This document shows positions 33,796 through 42,814 of a stretch of 64,000 nucleotides of DNA, one piece after another. The stretch spans positions 57,349 to 121,348 of the forward strand of contig JACOEH010000007.1 of NCBI GenBank assembly GCA_024998685.1. The letters run 5' to 3'. Numbering within the stretch: the stretch's first letter is position 1; each line of letters starts with the position of its first letter. The stretch is from Nitrospira sp. GTDB taxonomy: Bacteria > Nitrospirota > Nitrospiria > Nitrospirales > Nitrospiraceae. Below the pieces are notes generated by a model that was not told where the DNA came from, did not search any database, and worked only from the letters and a program-made list of their open reading frames with translations. A program made the translations under genes and the position numbers.

Positions 33796-34650
33796 ATGCG
33801 CATCCTTATCACTGGAGTCGGTGGGCAACTAGGCAGCGCGCTTTGCGAAGTGTTTGGGTATGAAGCTGTGATACCCAAGGATTTACCGGACTTTGACCTC
33901 ACGAATCCGAATGTTGAAGAAGAGATCATTGAATCCGCTCCCGACCTGATTATCCATGCGGGGGCCTACACCGATGTCGATGGAGCGGAACGAGAACCGG
34001 GCCTCGCGTTGGCGGTGAACGCCGAGGGAACGGAGCAGATCGCACGTGCCGCCGCTCGGCTCGGGGCCCGCCTCATGTATATTTCTACCGACTATGTGTT
34101 CGACGGAAAGCAGCGGGTGCCGTATAGGGAAGATGATAGCCCACGCCCGATCAACCGCTATGGGTTTTCAAAATGGAAGGGAGAGCAGGCCGTTCTGGCG
34201 TCCGGCGCCAAGGCACTCATCATCCGGACCGCATGGCTCTATGGATCGGTCGGTAAGAATTTTGTGAAGTCGATCATGCGGGCTGCACAGAGTGAGCCGA
34301 TCCTGAAGGTCGTGAATGATCAATCCGGTTGCCCTACGTATGCCGAGGACTTGGCCGCTTCCATTGCTTCGCTGACCAGAAAGGATGTGGAAGGGGTGAT
34401 CCATACCACCAATCGCGGGCAGTGCACATGGTATGAGTTTGCGCAGGCCGTCGTTCGTGAAATGGGCTTCAGTTGTTCCGTCGTGCCGATCATGACGGAG
34501 CAGGCAGGACGTCTTGCCAAGCGACCGCCCTATTCGGTGTTGAGCCCGGACCGCTTGGTGTCGTTGGGCCTCGAGTTACCTGAATGGAACCAGGCGCTTG
34601 CCCGGTTTGCTAAGGTTGTCCCCTTGTCTCTTAGTTATCCGCATAAGTGA
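33796..34650 (+). CDS. rmlD: dTDP-4-dehydrorhamnose reductase
   Basis: 284 residues. RILITGVGGQLGSALCEVFG is the NADPH loop and DLIIHAGAYTDVDGAERE with VNAEGTEQIARAA the RmlD signature. YISTDYVFDG carries the catalytic Thr and INRYGFSKWKGEQAV the Tyr-x3-Lys. TAWLYGSVGKNFVKSIM and VVNDQSGCPTYAEDLA are also diagnostic. It reduces dTDP-4-keto-L-rhamnose to dTDP-L-rhamnose, a step that needs prior 3,5-epimerisation by RmlC, which is not encoded in this window. Confidence 0.92.
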   Translation: MRILITGVGGQLGSALCEVFGYEAVIPKDLPDFDLTNPNVEEEIIESAPDLIIHAGAYTDVDGAEREPGLALAVNAEGTEQIARAAARLGARLMYISTDYVFDGKQRVPYREDDSPRPINRYGFSKWKGEQAVLASGAKALIIRTAWLYGSVGKNFVKSIMRAAQSEPILKVVNDQSGCPTYAEDLAASIASLTRKDVEGVIHTTNRGQCTWYEFAQAVVREMGFSCSVVPIMTEQAGRLAKRPPYSVLSPDRLVSLGLELPEWNQALARFAKVVPLSLSYPHK

Positions 34651-34672
34651 GCGCTTCTCTCGGTAAAACCCT

Positions 34673-34700
34673 TTGCAATTATTTTCAGGCTCGTTAAGAT
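34673..34700 (+). promoter_or_regulatory. Candidate sigma-70 promoter upstream of kdsC
   Basis: TTGCAA, a 16-base spacer and TAAGAT lie 48-75 bases before the kdsC start in the only gap after rmlD. The match to the -35/-10 consensus is fair. It would give kdsC, manC and possibly manB their own transcript. Confidence 0.45.
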
Positions 34701-34747
34701 AGCAGTCGATTCTTATCGGGACGTCTCGCTTTTCTTGTCATAAGCGC

Positions 34748-35284
34748 GTGAAATCGAAAACTCAGCAAAAACCTGCGAGAAGCCTCTTGCGGGAAATCCG
34801 GTTGTTCGCCACGGATGTGGACGGAGTTCTCACTGATGGCGGCATGTATTATGCCGAGTCGGGTGATGAGTGGAAGAAGTTCAACACCCGAGACGGCATG
34901 GGAATCAAATTGCTGCAGAAGGCCGGCCTTATTACGGCAATTGTGACGCAGGAACGAACCAGATTGGTAGCCCGCCGGGCGGAAAAACTCGCCATCCCTG
35001 AACTTCACCAAGGAGTGATGGACAAGTTGTCGGTGATCCGAGACATGGCCATACGGCATGGCATCTCGCTCGGGCAAGTCGCGTATATCGGCGATGATAT
35101 CAATGATATCGAAGCCTTGAAAGCGGTCGGACTGTCGGCGGCTCCTGCGGATAGCCTTCCGCAAGTGGTAGGGATCGTCGATTATGTATGCCGACAGAAG
35201 GGTGGAGACGGGGCGGTGAGAGAGCTCGCAGAGATGATACTCCTCTCCCGCAACGAGTCGAAAATTACGAAGCCGAAACGATAG
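34748..35284 (+). CDS. kdsC: 3-deoxy-D-manno-octulosonate 8-phosphate phosphatase
   Basis: 178 residues from a GTG start. LFATDVDGVLTDGGMYYAE is the HAD DxD motif (Asp23 and Asp25) with the KdsC-specific VLTDG. FNTRDGMGIKLLQKAG is the tetramer/substrate segment, VTQERTRLVARRAEKLAI replaces the usual ITGR motif with TQER, and YIGDDINDIEALKAVG supplies the metal site. It releases phosphate from Kdo-8-P for LPS inner core. The TGxxS-like Thr/Ser step (VTQE) is slightly altered, so a related HAD acylneuraminate-type phosphatase is a smaller possibility. Confidence 0.88.
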   Translation: MKSKTQQKPARSLLREIRLFATDVDGVLTDGGMYYAESGDEWKKFNTRDGMGIKLLQKAGLITAIVTQERTRLVARRAEKLAIPELHQGVMDKLSVIRDMAIRHGISLGQVAYIGDDINDIEALKAVGLSAAPADSLPQVVGIVDYVCRQKGGDGAVRELAEMILLSRNESKITKPKR

Positions 35285-35293
35285 GTGGTCAAT

Positions 35294-36772
35294 ATGGCGC
35301 GGACATATCCACTGTATCCGGTGATTATGGCGGGAGGGAGCGGGACTAGATTTTGGCCGCTGAGCCGCCATCTGTTCCCAAAGCAGCTCTTGCGGATCAG
35401 CGGTGAGTATACACTCATTCAGCAGACCATGCGACGTGTCATAGGTTGTGCGCCGGCCGCCAACGTATTGATCTCGACAAACGCGGCGCAAGCCGATCTC
35501 ATTCGTTCGCAATTGGTGGACTGGAAAGAGGACCTCGCGAACGGATTCCTTCTTGAACCGGAAGGGCGCAACACGGCGCCCGCTATTGCATTGGCGGCGC
35601 TCGAGGTGCTGACACGTGATCCTGACGGACTCATGTTGGTGGTGCCCGCCGACCATGTGGTGACGGGACAGCGCGACTTTCAGGTTGCGGTCCGATTAGC
35701 TTCACAATTGGCTGCGGAGGGGTACTTGGTCACGTTCGGGATCAAGCCGATCAGACCGGAAACCGGTTACGGCTACATCAAACCGAAAGGGAATGCGCTG
35801 CTTGGTAAGCAGGGCAAGTTGCGGGGGTATCTCGTTCAACAATTCGTGGAGAAGCCCAGGGCCGCCAAGGCGGCCCAGTATGTGAAAACAGGCGGCTATT
35901 TTTGGAACAGCGGCATGTTTGTCTGGCGTGCTGCGACGATCTTGGAGGAAATCGGCCTTCACCAACCGGTGATTATGACTGCAATGGAACGGATCCGGAA
36001 GCTGAGAATGGATGGCGCTCCAAAGCAGTCGATCGACGATGTCTATCGCCAAATCGTGTCGGTTTCTATTGATACCGGTGTGATGGAACGGTCGTCGAAG
36101 GCAGCCGTGGTGCCGGTGACGTTTCAGTGGTCCGATGTCGGAAGTTGGGGCAGCTTGGACGAAGTGGCTGAGAAGGATTCGGCCGGCAATGTGGTCACCG
36201 GACGGGTGATCGATCTTGAAAGCACGCACTCGATTGTCTATGCGGATCGGCGCGTCGTCGCGACGATCGGGCTACAAGATATGGTCGTGGTGGACACTCC
36301 GGATGCCACGCTGGTCTGCCCGAAATCTCGAGCGCAGGATGTGAAAAAGATCGTCGACATTCTGAAACAGCAGCAGGCGCCGGAACATTTGGAACATCTG
36401 ACGGTACAACGGCCTTGGGGGTCGTACACCGTGTTGGAAGAGGGACCGGGATTCAAAGTGAAACGTGTCACGGTGAATCCCGGAGGTCGCCTTTCACTCC
36501 AGATGCATCATCAGCGTAGCGAACATTGGGTGGTGATCAGCGGTACCGCGCGCGTCACGAGAGATCAAGACGTCTTCGATTTGCACGTCGGCGAAAGTAC
36601 GGCTATCCCGGTGAATACCAAACATCGATTGGAAAATCCTGGGCAGGAAACGGTGCATATCATCGAAGTACAGAATGGACCCTATCTTGGTGAGGATGAT
36701 ATTGTGCGGTTCAAGGACGACTATGGAAGGGACGTGACTCGTGAAGCGTTAAACGCGAAACGGGAGACGTGA
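35294..36772 (+). CDS. manC: Mannose-1-phosphate guanylyltransferase / mannose-6-phosphate isomerase (bifunctional type II)
   Basis: About 492 residues from the ATG at 35294, preceded by AGGTGG. PVIMAGGSGTRFWPLSR is the GTP-binding loop, PKQLLRISG the catalytic Lys region and EPEGRNTAPAIALAALEVL the diagnostic loop; FVEKP holds the second Lys. The C-terminal cupin has RPWGSYTVLEEGPGFKVKR and LSLQMHHQRSEHWVVISGTA, the isomerase metal site. It should convert fructose-6-P to mannose-6-P and Man-1-P to GDP-mannose, with manB supplying the middle step. The 3' end of the gene contains one arm of a long inverted repeat. Confidence 0.93.
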   Translation: MARTYPLYPVIMAGGSGTRFWPLSRHLFPKQLLRISGEYTLIQQTMRRVIGCAPAANVLISTNAAQADLIRSQLVDWKEDLANGFLLEPEGRNTAPAIALAALEVLTRDPDGLMLVVPADHVVTGQRDFQVAVRLASQLAAEGYLVTFGIKPIRPETGYGYIKPKGNALLGKQGKLRGYLVQQFVEKPRAAKAAQYVKTGGYFWNSGMFVWRAATILEEIGLHQPVIMTAMERIRKLRMDGAPKQSIDDVYRQIVSVSIDTGVMERSSKAAVVPVTFQWSDVGSWGSLDEVAEKDSAGNVVTGRVIDLESTHSIVYADRRVVATIGLQDMVVVDTPDATLVCPKSRAQDVKKIVDILKQQQAPEHLEHLTVQRPWGSYTVLEEGPGFKVKRVTVNPGGRLSLQMHHQRSEHWVVISGTARVTRDQDVFDLHVGESTAIPVNTKHRLENPGQETVHIIEVQNGPYLGEDDIVRFKDDYGRDVTREALNAKRET

Positions 36773-36872
36773 CCGCACGAGAGAGGGCGTTCAGTTATGA
36801 ATGGATTCATTCGATACTTATCAAAAGCCAACGTCATCCGGTAGACGACGGTCAACGTTTCACGATTCACGA
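36739..36872. repeat. Long imperfect palindrome spanning the manC stop and the manC-manB gap
   Basis: TCGTGAAGCGTTAAACG (36739-36755), inside the last manC codons, is complementary at 15 of 17 positions to CGTTTCACGATTCACGA (36856-36872). Between them lies ~100 bases with no gene. The right arm ends 14 bases before the manB start. It may fold in mRNA across the intercistronic gap. It is similar in layout to the rmlB-rmlD palindrome. Confidence 0.55.
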
Positions 36873-36885
36873 ATAACGAGGGCCC

Positions 36886-38286
36886 ATGGCACTATTCCGC
36901 GAATATGATCTCCGGGGAATCGTCGGGAAGGAACTGACCGAGGATCTGGCAGAACGGTTAGGCCGAGCCTATTCCACGCATGTGAGTGGGCATGGAGTGA
37001 AAGCGATCAGCGTGGGGCGGGATGGCCGATTGAGTTCTCCGGCTCTCCACAAAGCGCTTCTGAAAGGATTGCTTGCCGGCGGGCTGGATGTCATCGACAT
37101 CGGAATTTGTCCCTCCCCTTTGGTGTATTTTTCATTGTTCTCCCTGCCCGTCGGCGGCGGCATCATGATTACCGGGAGTCACAACGCGGCAGAATATAAC
37201 GGATTCAAAATCTGTGTCGGCAAGACGGCCATCCATGGTGAAGAAATTCAAGAACTTCGAAGAGTGATGGAAAAAGGTGCATTCGTATCGGGAAGAGGGC
37301 GTCTCTCGGAGCATCCGATTATTCCCGACTATCTGGCGTACATTCAGCAACACTTCTCTCATATTCAAGCGAACCGGCTGCATGTCGTGATCGATAGCGG
37401 GAACGGCGCGGCCTCCCTTGTCGCCAAACCAGCGCTTGAGTTGTTGGGATGTAAGGTAACGGGGCTCCATTGTGATCTGGACGGACGCTTTCCCAATCAC
37501 CATCCGGACCCGACGGTCCTTGAAAACCTGTCCGACCTCATGCAGGCGGTGAAGGAACATGGGGCCGATGTGGGAATCGGATATGACGGGGATGCGGACC
37601 GAATCGGCGCTGTTGATGAGCAGGGCCATGTGTTGTGGGGGGACCGTCTGCTGGTTCTCTACTCGCGTGACATCCTGGCGGTGAAACCCGGCAGCACCAT
37701 CATCTCGGAAGTGAAAGCGTCGCAGAGTCTCTACGACGACATTGCCAAGCGCGGCGGGCGCGCCATCATGTGGAAGACCGGTCATTCACTGATGAAGGCG
37801 AAAATGAAGGAAGAGGCGGCGGTATTGGCCGGTGAAATGTCCGGGCACATGTTTTTTGCGGATCGATATTTTGGGTATGACGATGCCGTCTATGCGTCGT
37901 GCCGGCTGGTAGAAATTCTGACGAAGGCCGGACAGCCGCTTTCGGCGTTAGTATCGGATCTGCCTCAGTCGGTCGTTACACCTGAGATACGAGTGGATCT
38001 TCCTGATACCGTCAAGTTCGATGTCGTTGAGCGGATTCGCAAAAAATTCACTGAGTACTTGAAGGACAAACAGGGCCTCGGGCCGAGGAAGCTGGCGCTC
38101 CAAAACCTGATCACGATCGACGGCGTCCGGGCGATATTCGATGAAGGGTGGGGGCTTATCAGGGCTTCCAACACACAACCGGCCTTAGTACTGAGATTTG
38201 AAGCGACATCTTCCGCACAACTCAAGATCATTCAAGCGCTCATCGAGGATGAACTCGCAGTGGCGAAACGGGCGCTCGGGTGCTGA
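36886..38286 (+). CDS. manB: Phosphomannomutase/phosphoglucomutase
   Basis: 466 residues of the alpha-D-phosphohexomutase family. FREYDLRGIVGKELTED opens domain 1. ITGSHNAAEYNGFKI holds the phosphoserine (Ser of TGSHN; the common Pro after Asn is Ala here). GYDGDADRIGAVDEQG is the Mg2+ loop, AGEMSGHMFFADRYFGYDDA the sugar-binding loop and RASNTQPALVLRFEA the phosphate-binding loop. It matches AlgC/ManB types. It makes mannose-1-P for ManC and possibly glucose-1-P for RmlA. The next gene starts inside its last codons. Confidence 0.9.
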   Translation: MALFREYDLRGIVGKELTEDLAERLGRAYSTHVSGHGVKAISVGRDGRLSSPALHKALLKGLLAGGLDVIDIGICPSPLVYFSLFSLPVGGGIMITGSHNAAEYNGFKICVGKTAIHGEEIQELRRVMEKGAFVSGRGRLSEHPIIPDYLAYIQQHFSHIQANRLHVVIDSGNGAASLVAKPALELLGCKVTGLHCDLDGRFPNHHPDPTVLENLSDLMQAVKEHGADVGIGYDGDADRIGAVDEQGHVLWGDRLLVLYSRDILAVKPGSTIISEVKASQSLYDDIAKRGGRAIMWKTGHSLMKAKMKEEAAVLAGEMSGHMFFADRYFGYDDAVYASCRLVEILTKAGQPLSALVSDLPQSVVTPEIRVDLPDTVKFDVVERIRKKFTEYLKDKQGLGPRKLALQNLITIDGVRAIFDEGWGLIRASNTQPALVLRFEATSSAQLKIIQALIEDELAVAKRALGC

Positions 38287-39116
38287 CACGCGCCCCTGTC
38301 TGGTTTCTTCTGGCTCCCAGTGTTGCTCAGACCTGCCGGTATGCTGTCCTTGTCGTTGTGGTTGCTCTGTCACCATGCTCTTCCGGTTCCATCGAAGCTG
38401 AACCTCTCGGCGAAGCGAAGCGTCCGTTTCAGATTGGAGAACGGTTGACGTACGAGGTCTCCTGGCTCAACCTTCCGGCAGTCATCGCGGTGATGGAGGT
38501 GGCCCGAGTGAATGGGCCAAAGAACCAGGCTGCCGCGAAGCTGGTGGGGACCGCACAATCAACACCGATTATCACCAAGTTTTTTCCTGTCGATAATCGT
38601 GTGGAATCGGAACTGGATTTGGATACCCTGACTCCGGAACATATGACGTTCCGTCGGCGCGAAGGCAAAAAGAAAGAAGATATCGAGTACGTTTTCCATC
38701 AAAAAGAGGGCCTGGTCACGGCCGTCAGAGGTGGAACGACGGAGTCGCTTCCCATCCCGGCCGGGACACAGGATATCATTTCATGCTTGTACTATACGCG
38801 TACGCGGTTGCCCCCGAATCCGGGTGCCTCGCTGAAGATGAATGTGTATCATGATAAGAAAAATCGTCCGGTCGAGGTTCGTGTCGAAGCTATCGAGACC
38901 ATTGAGGGGGCATGGGGAAAGGCGGAGACTGTCCGCGTGCTTGTGATTATGCCGTTCCATGGGTTGTTTATGAATCAGGGCAACATCCGTGTGTGGGTCA
39001 CGAATGATGAACGAAAGACCCCTGTTCGGATGAAAGCGAAGGTCGTGCTCGGATCGATCGTCGCAGATCTGGTCGACGGCGTGGCGGGAATCGGTTCCGC
39101 CGAGCAAAAGTCTTGA
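38280..39116 (+). CDS. DUF3108-like exported protein
   Basis: 278 residues from a GTG overlapping the manB end by seven bases. An N-terminal hydrophobic segment (AVLVVVVALSPCSSGS) looks like a signal peptide, possibly with a lipobox-like SPCS. The rest is beta-rich: FQIGERLTYEVSWLNLPAVI and VDNRVESELDLDTLTPEHMT are the DUF3108 signature, followed by QDIISCLYYTRT. Members are predicted periplasmic or outer-membrane-associated beta-barrel-like proteins of unknown function. Coupling to manB suggests an envelope glycan role. Confidence 0.75.
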   Translation: MLTRAPVWFLLAPSVAQTCRYAVLVVVVALSPCSSGSIEAEPLGEAKRPFQIGERLTYEVSWLNLPAVIAVMEVARVNGPKNQAAAKLVGTAQSTPIITKFFPVDNRVESELDLDTLTPEHMTFRRREGKKKEDIEYVFHQKEGLVTAVRGGTTESLPIPAGTQDIISCLYYTRTRLPPNPGASLKMNVYHDKKNRPVEVRVEAIETIEGAWGKAETVRVLVIMPFHGLFMNQGNIRVWVTNDERKTPVRMKAKVVLGSIVADLVDGVAGIGSAEQKS

Positions 39117-39126
39117 ACATTGATTA

Positions 39127-39155
39127 TTGTTCGCACGGATCAAACCCGTTATACT
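39127..39155 (+). promoter_or_regulatory. Candidate promoter immediately before fbp
   Basis: TTGTTC, a 17-base spacer and TATACT lie so close to the fbp ATG (39166) that a start site 6-8 bases after the -10 would leave at most ~4 bases of leader. There is no Shine-Dalgarno sequence in front of the ATG. Confidence 0.5.
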
Positions 39156-39165
39156 GGGCGTCAGT

Positions 39166-40170
39166 ATGCGAGAATTTCCCCTTACTTTAAGCCGTTTTAT
39201 CATTCAGAGTCAGGCCTCGCATCAAGATGCGACGGGAGAATTCTCCAGTTTGTTGACTCAGATTGGCCTGGTCGGCAAGCTCATTTCGCAAGATCTTCGG
39301 CGAGCCGGGCTGATCAACATTCTTGGAACCACCGGCGATACGAATGTGCAGGGAGAAACGGTCAAGAAACTGGATGCCATCGCGAACGACGACTTCGTCA
39401 AGGTCTTTCAACACAGCGGGTATGTCTGCGCCTTGGCCTCGGAAGAAATGGAAAAACCGATTTCGATTCCAGGCAATTGGCCGCACGGCAAATACATGTT
39501 GCTGTTCGACCCGCTCGACGGCTCCTCTAACACGGACAACAATATGCCGCTCGGGGCCATTTTTTCTGTTCTCAAGTATGACCGGGCCGACCGTTTACCC
39601 GGTGAAGAGGAATTGTTGCGCCGAGGGACTGAACAAGTCGCGGCCGGGTATGTATTGTACGGATCGAGTACCATGCTGGTGTACACCGTTGGACAAGGTG
39701 TGTATGGGTTTACACTCGAACCCGACATCGGAGAATATCTCCTGTCGCATGAGAGGATCAGGATTCCGGAAAAGGGAAAAGTCTACGCTGTCAACGAAGG
39801 GAACTATCACAAGTGGTCCGGGGGAACGAAGAAGTATTTGGATTCACTCAAAGTCGGCGACAAGGCGACAGGGCGTCCGTACAGCAGCAGATATTCGGGT
39901 TGTCTCGTGGCCGACGTGCATCGACTGTTGCTCGGCGGCGGCATCTATCTCTATCCGGGGGAAGTCGATAAACCGGAAGGGAAACTGCGGCTGCTCTACG
40001 AGGCGAATCCGTTGGCATTTGTCGTTGAACAGGCCGGCGGAAAAGCTTCCACGGGAACATCGAGGGTGTTGGAAGTGGAGCCCAAGAAATTGCACCAGCG
40101 TGTGCCGCTGATCATCGGAAGCCGACAAGATGTCGAGCAAGCTGAAGCATATATTCAGGGGAAAGCCTAG
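39166..40170 (+). CDS. fbp: Fructose-1,6-bisphosphatase class 1
   Basis: 334 residues. LINILGTTGDTNVQGETVKK and ALASEEMEKPI are class I FBPase segments. YMLLFDPLDGSSNTDNNMPL is the metal-binding DPLDGSSN motif, and EADVH-like LVADVHRLLLGGGIYLYPG plus NPLAFVVEQAGGKAS complete the C-terminal domain. It hydrolyses fructose-1,6-bisphosphate to fructose-6-P. The start at 39166 matches the family N-terminus (E. coli Fbp begins similarly ~20 residues before the ATGE/ATGEF motif). It is followed by the class I aldolase, an arrangement suited to gluconeogenic flow in an autotroph. Confidence 0.93.
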   Translation: MREFPLTLSRFIIQSQASHQDATGEFSSLLTQIGLVGKLISQDLRRAGLINILGTTGDTNVQGETVKKLDAIANDDFVKVFQHSGYVCALASEEMEKPISIPGNWPHGKYMLLFDPLDGSSNTDNNMPLGAIFSVLKYDRADRLPGEEELLRRGTEQVAAGYVLYGSSTMLVYTVGQGVYGFTLEPDIGEYLLSHERIRIPEKGKVYAVNEGNYHKWSGGTKKYLDSLKVGDKATGRPYSSRYSGCLVADVHRLLLGGGIYLYPGEVDKPEGKLRLLYEANPLAFVVEQAGGKASTGTSRVLEVEPKKLHQRVPLIIGSRQDVEQAEAYIQGKA

Positions 40171-40212
40171 GTGCACCTGTATGTGTTACTGTGATGTTGT
40201 GAGGGGGAAATT

Positions 40213-41136
40213 ATGGGAGACCGGGTTCAAGAAATTCTGAGTTGGTATGGCAGCGACAATGCCGGGACTAAAACCAACATCGCTCGTCTGCTACGGTCCG
40301 GCCAATTGGCCGGGACCGGCAAGTTGGTCATTTTGCCGGTGGACCAAGGATTCGAGCATGGTCCGGCACGGAGTTTTGCGGCGAACCCACCCGGGTACAA
40401 TCCTCACTACCACTTTCAACTGGCGATCGAGGCGGGGTGTAATGCCTATGCCGCACCGTTGGGATTTCTGGAAGCCGGGGCAAGTGAGTTTGCAGGTCAG
40501 ATTCCCCTCATTCTCAAGCTCAACAATCACGACGTGCTGCATGACGACAAAGATCCCATGCCGTCTGTCACGGGCAGCGTGAAGGATGCGCATCGTTTGG
40601 GTTGTTCGGCCGTCGGGTTCACGATTTATCCGGGGTCCGCTCATTGCAACGGCATGTACGAGGAGCTGCGGGCCATTGCCGAGGAAGCCAAAGCCGGCGG
40701 TCTTGCCGTTGTCGTCTGGTCCTATCCCCGTGGGGCTGGCTTGAGTAAGGAAGGGGAGACGGCGATAGATGTCGTCGCCTATGCGGCGCAAATTGCGGCT
40801 CAATTGGGTGCGCACATCATCAAGGTAAAATTGCCGAGCGCGCATTTGGAACAGGCGGCCGCCAAGAAGGTGTACGAATCGACACAAATCCCGATCAAGG
40901 CTCTGGCGGATCGAGTGAAGCACGTCGTCCAGAGTTCGTTCGGTGGTCGTCGGATCGTCATCTTTTCGGGCGGTGCCAAGAGCGAGGATAAGAACGTATT
41001 CGAAGAAGCTCGGGCCATTCGGGACGGTGGCGGCTTTGGTTCCATCATCGGCCGGAACTCATTTCAACGCCCGAAGGCTGACGCGATCAAATTTCTTCAG
41101 ACCATTATGGGGATTTACGCCGGGGAGATCCAGTAG
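40213..41136 (+). CDS. fbaB: Fructose-bisphosphate aldolase class I, archaeal/DhnA type
   Basis: 307 residues behind GAGGGGG. LVILPVDQGFEHGPARSFAA is the DhnA-family N-terminal signature, and LKLNNHDVLHDDKDPMPSVT and VGFTIYPGSAHCNGMYEEL follow. VVVWSYPRGAGLSKEGETAI and the HIIKVKLPSAHLE strand carry the Schiff-base Lys. VIFSGGAKSEDKNVFEEARA and FGSIIGRNSFQRPKADA complete the phosphate-binding end. It condenses triose phosphates into FBP, feeding Fbp and then the ManC/ManB route upstream. Confidence 0.92.
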   Translation: MGDRVQEILSWYGSDNAGTKTNIARLLRSGQLAGTGKLVILPVDQGFEHGPARSFAANPPGYNPHYHFQLAIEAGCNAYAAPLGFLEAGASEFAGQIPLILKLNNHDVLHDDKDPMPSVTGSVKDAHRLGCSAVGFTIYPGSAHCNGMYEELRAIAEEAKAGGLAVVVWSYPRGAGLSKEGETAIDVVAYAAQIAAQLGAHIIKVKLPSAHLEQAAAKKVYESTQIPIKALADRVKHVVQSSFGGRRIVIFSGGAKSEDKNVFEEARAIRDGGGFGSIIGRNSFQRPKADAIKFLQTIMGIYAGEIQ

Positions 41137-41170
41137 CGATCGGGTGCGACCTGGAAGATTGGATGACATT

Positions 41171-42721
41171 ATGAATCAGCCGGATCTTGGACAGAAGCCG
41201 ACTCGGGGAACCAGAAATTGGATCGTTGCCGCAACTTTGTTGACGGCCGGCATGATCATCGGTTTTGTCGTGGCCTCGGATCTCGGTTGGCTGCCGAACG
41301 GGCATGCTGTACCCGACTCGGTTTCTGTCGCTCCGCCACCTCCGGTCGCCAGACCCGTCTCGACCGCTCCACAGCCTGCGTTGGCCGGGAGTAATCAAAC
41401 ATTCGTGGAAATTGCAAAGTTAGTCAAGCCGGCAGTGGTGAATATCTATGCGATTAAAAGCGGACGTTCTGAAGGATCAGGTGCCACGCCGTTCGATGAC
41501 CCGTTGTTTAGAAAGTTTTTCGGCGACGAGTTTTTCCGAAGGTTTGAACACCCGAAAGAACGAAAAGAACGGGGGCTCGGATCCGGCGTCATCGTGGAAT
41601 CCAATGGGTTGATCATCACCAACAATCATGTCGTCGGCAAGGCGGATGAAATTCGCGTCACTCTGTCGGACAAGCGTGAATTCAAGGCGAAGCTGATCGG
41701 CACCGATCCGAAGACCGATGTGGCCGTTGTAAAGATCGACGCAACCGGACTTCCGACCGTAGCCTGGGCGGATTCAGACCAATTGGAAGTTGGAGAGTTC
41801 GTCCTGGCCGTCGGCAATCCATTCGGACTCACACAGACCGTCACCTTGGGGATCGTTAGTGCTCTTGGACGAGCCGCAGGTATCGCCGAATACGAAGATT
41901 TCATCCAGACGGATGCGGCCATCAACCCGGGCAATTCCGGTGGACCCTTGGTCAACGTGAGGGGTGAGTTGGTAGGGATCAATACGGCCATATTCAGTCA
42001 GAGCGGCGGAAACATGGGAATCGGTTTTGCCGTGCCCAGTAATATGGCTCAGACCATTATGAGCCAACTCGTACAAACGGGAAAAGTTGTTCGTGGGTGG
42101 CTTGGAGTGTCGATTCAGGAGTTGACGCCGGAATTGGCATCTCAATTCGGCATCACGGAGACAAAGGGCGTGCTCGTCAGTGATGTCATGGACGACAGCC
42201 CGGCGAAAAAGGCGGGATTCGAACGTGCCGATGTCATCGTCGAGTATGACGGCAAACCCATGGATTCACCGACTCACTTGCGCAATGCGGTGGCTCAAAC
42301 GCCGGTTGGGAAAAAAGTTACACTCAAATTCATTCGCGATAAAAAACCGAAAACGGTCGACCTCACCATCGTCGAGCAGCCCAAGTCGATGTCGCAAAAC
42401 GGCGAAGATGATGGAGGGGAATCGGCCACGCCGAGCGGTGTGCTCTCCAGCGTCGATGTCCGAGACTTGACCCAGGAATTGGCGAGTCGGTACGGGCTGA
42501 AGTCGAGTGAGCGGGGTGTGGTGATCGTTCGGGTCAAGCCTGGGAGTACGGCTGAAGAATTGGGGGTCCGGGAGGGTGATATCGTCCTCGAAGTCAATCG
42601 CCAACCCGTCTCGTCGGTGAAGATTTTTGAGCGGATCGCCGGAAAGCTGCCTAAGGATCAAGCGGTCTTGCTTTTGTTGAAACGGCAGGGGCGGACGATC
42701 TACCTGACGCTTCGTCCTTAA
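41171..42721 (+). CDS. Periplasmic serine protease, HtrA/DegP/MucD family
   Basis: 516 residues from the ATG at 41171; the same frame runs back into fbaB but that part is spurious. An N-terminal hydrophobic helix (WIVAATLLTAGMIIGFVVAS) is a signal peptide or anchor. The trypsin-like domain has NNHVV (His153), DPKTDVAVVK (Asp183) and NPGNSGGPLVN (Ser256). Two PDZ domains follow, with GWLGVSIQELTPELASQFGI starting the first and SSVDVRDLTQELASRYGL the second. It degrades or refolds damaged envelope proteins. Confidence 0.93.
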   Translation: MNQPDLGQKPTRGTRNWIVAATLLTAGMIIGFVVASDLGWLPNGHAVPDSVSVAPPPPVARPVSTAPQPALAGSNQTFVEIAKLVKPAVVNIYAIKSGRSEGSGATPFDDPLFRKFFGDEFFRRFEHPKERKERGLGSGVIVESNGLIITNNHVVGKADEIRVTLSDKREFKAKLIGTDPKTDVAVVKIDATGLPTVAWADSDQLEVGEFVLAVGNPFGLTQTVTLGIVSALGRAAGIAEYEDFIQTDAAINPGNSGGPLVNVRGELVGINTAIFSQSGGNMGIGFAVPSNMAQTIMSQLVQTGKVVRGWLGVSIQELTPELASQFGITETKGVLVSDVMDDSPAKKAGFERADVIVEYDGKPMDSPTHLRNAVAQTPVGKKVTLKFIRDKKPKTVDLTIVEQPKSMSQNGEDDGGESATPSGVLSSVDVRDLTQELASRYGLKSSERGVVIVRVKPGSTAEELGVREGDIVLEVNRQPVSSVKIFERIAGKLPKDQAVLLLLKRQGRTIYLTLRP

Positions 42722-42814
42722 GGATTGCCGAAACAGATGGAGGTGCCAAGGTTTCGCAAGCAACTTGCGTTCACGCGCTTCCCGCAATGAGTAAGGATAG
42801 CCTAGACTTCAGCC

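Noticed and set aside
40943..41170. Long N-terminal extension of the HtrA protease
   Set aside because: It overlaps the aldolase gene and lacks a signal-peptide pattern; the ATG at 41171 gives a normal anchor.
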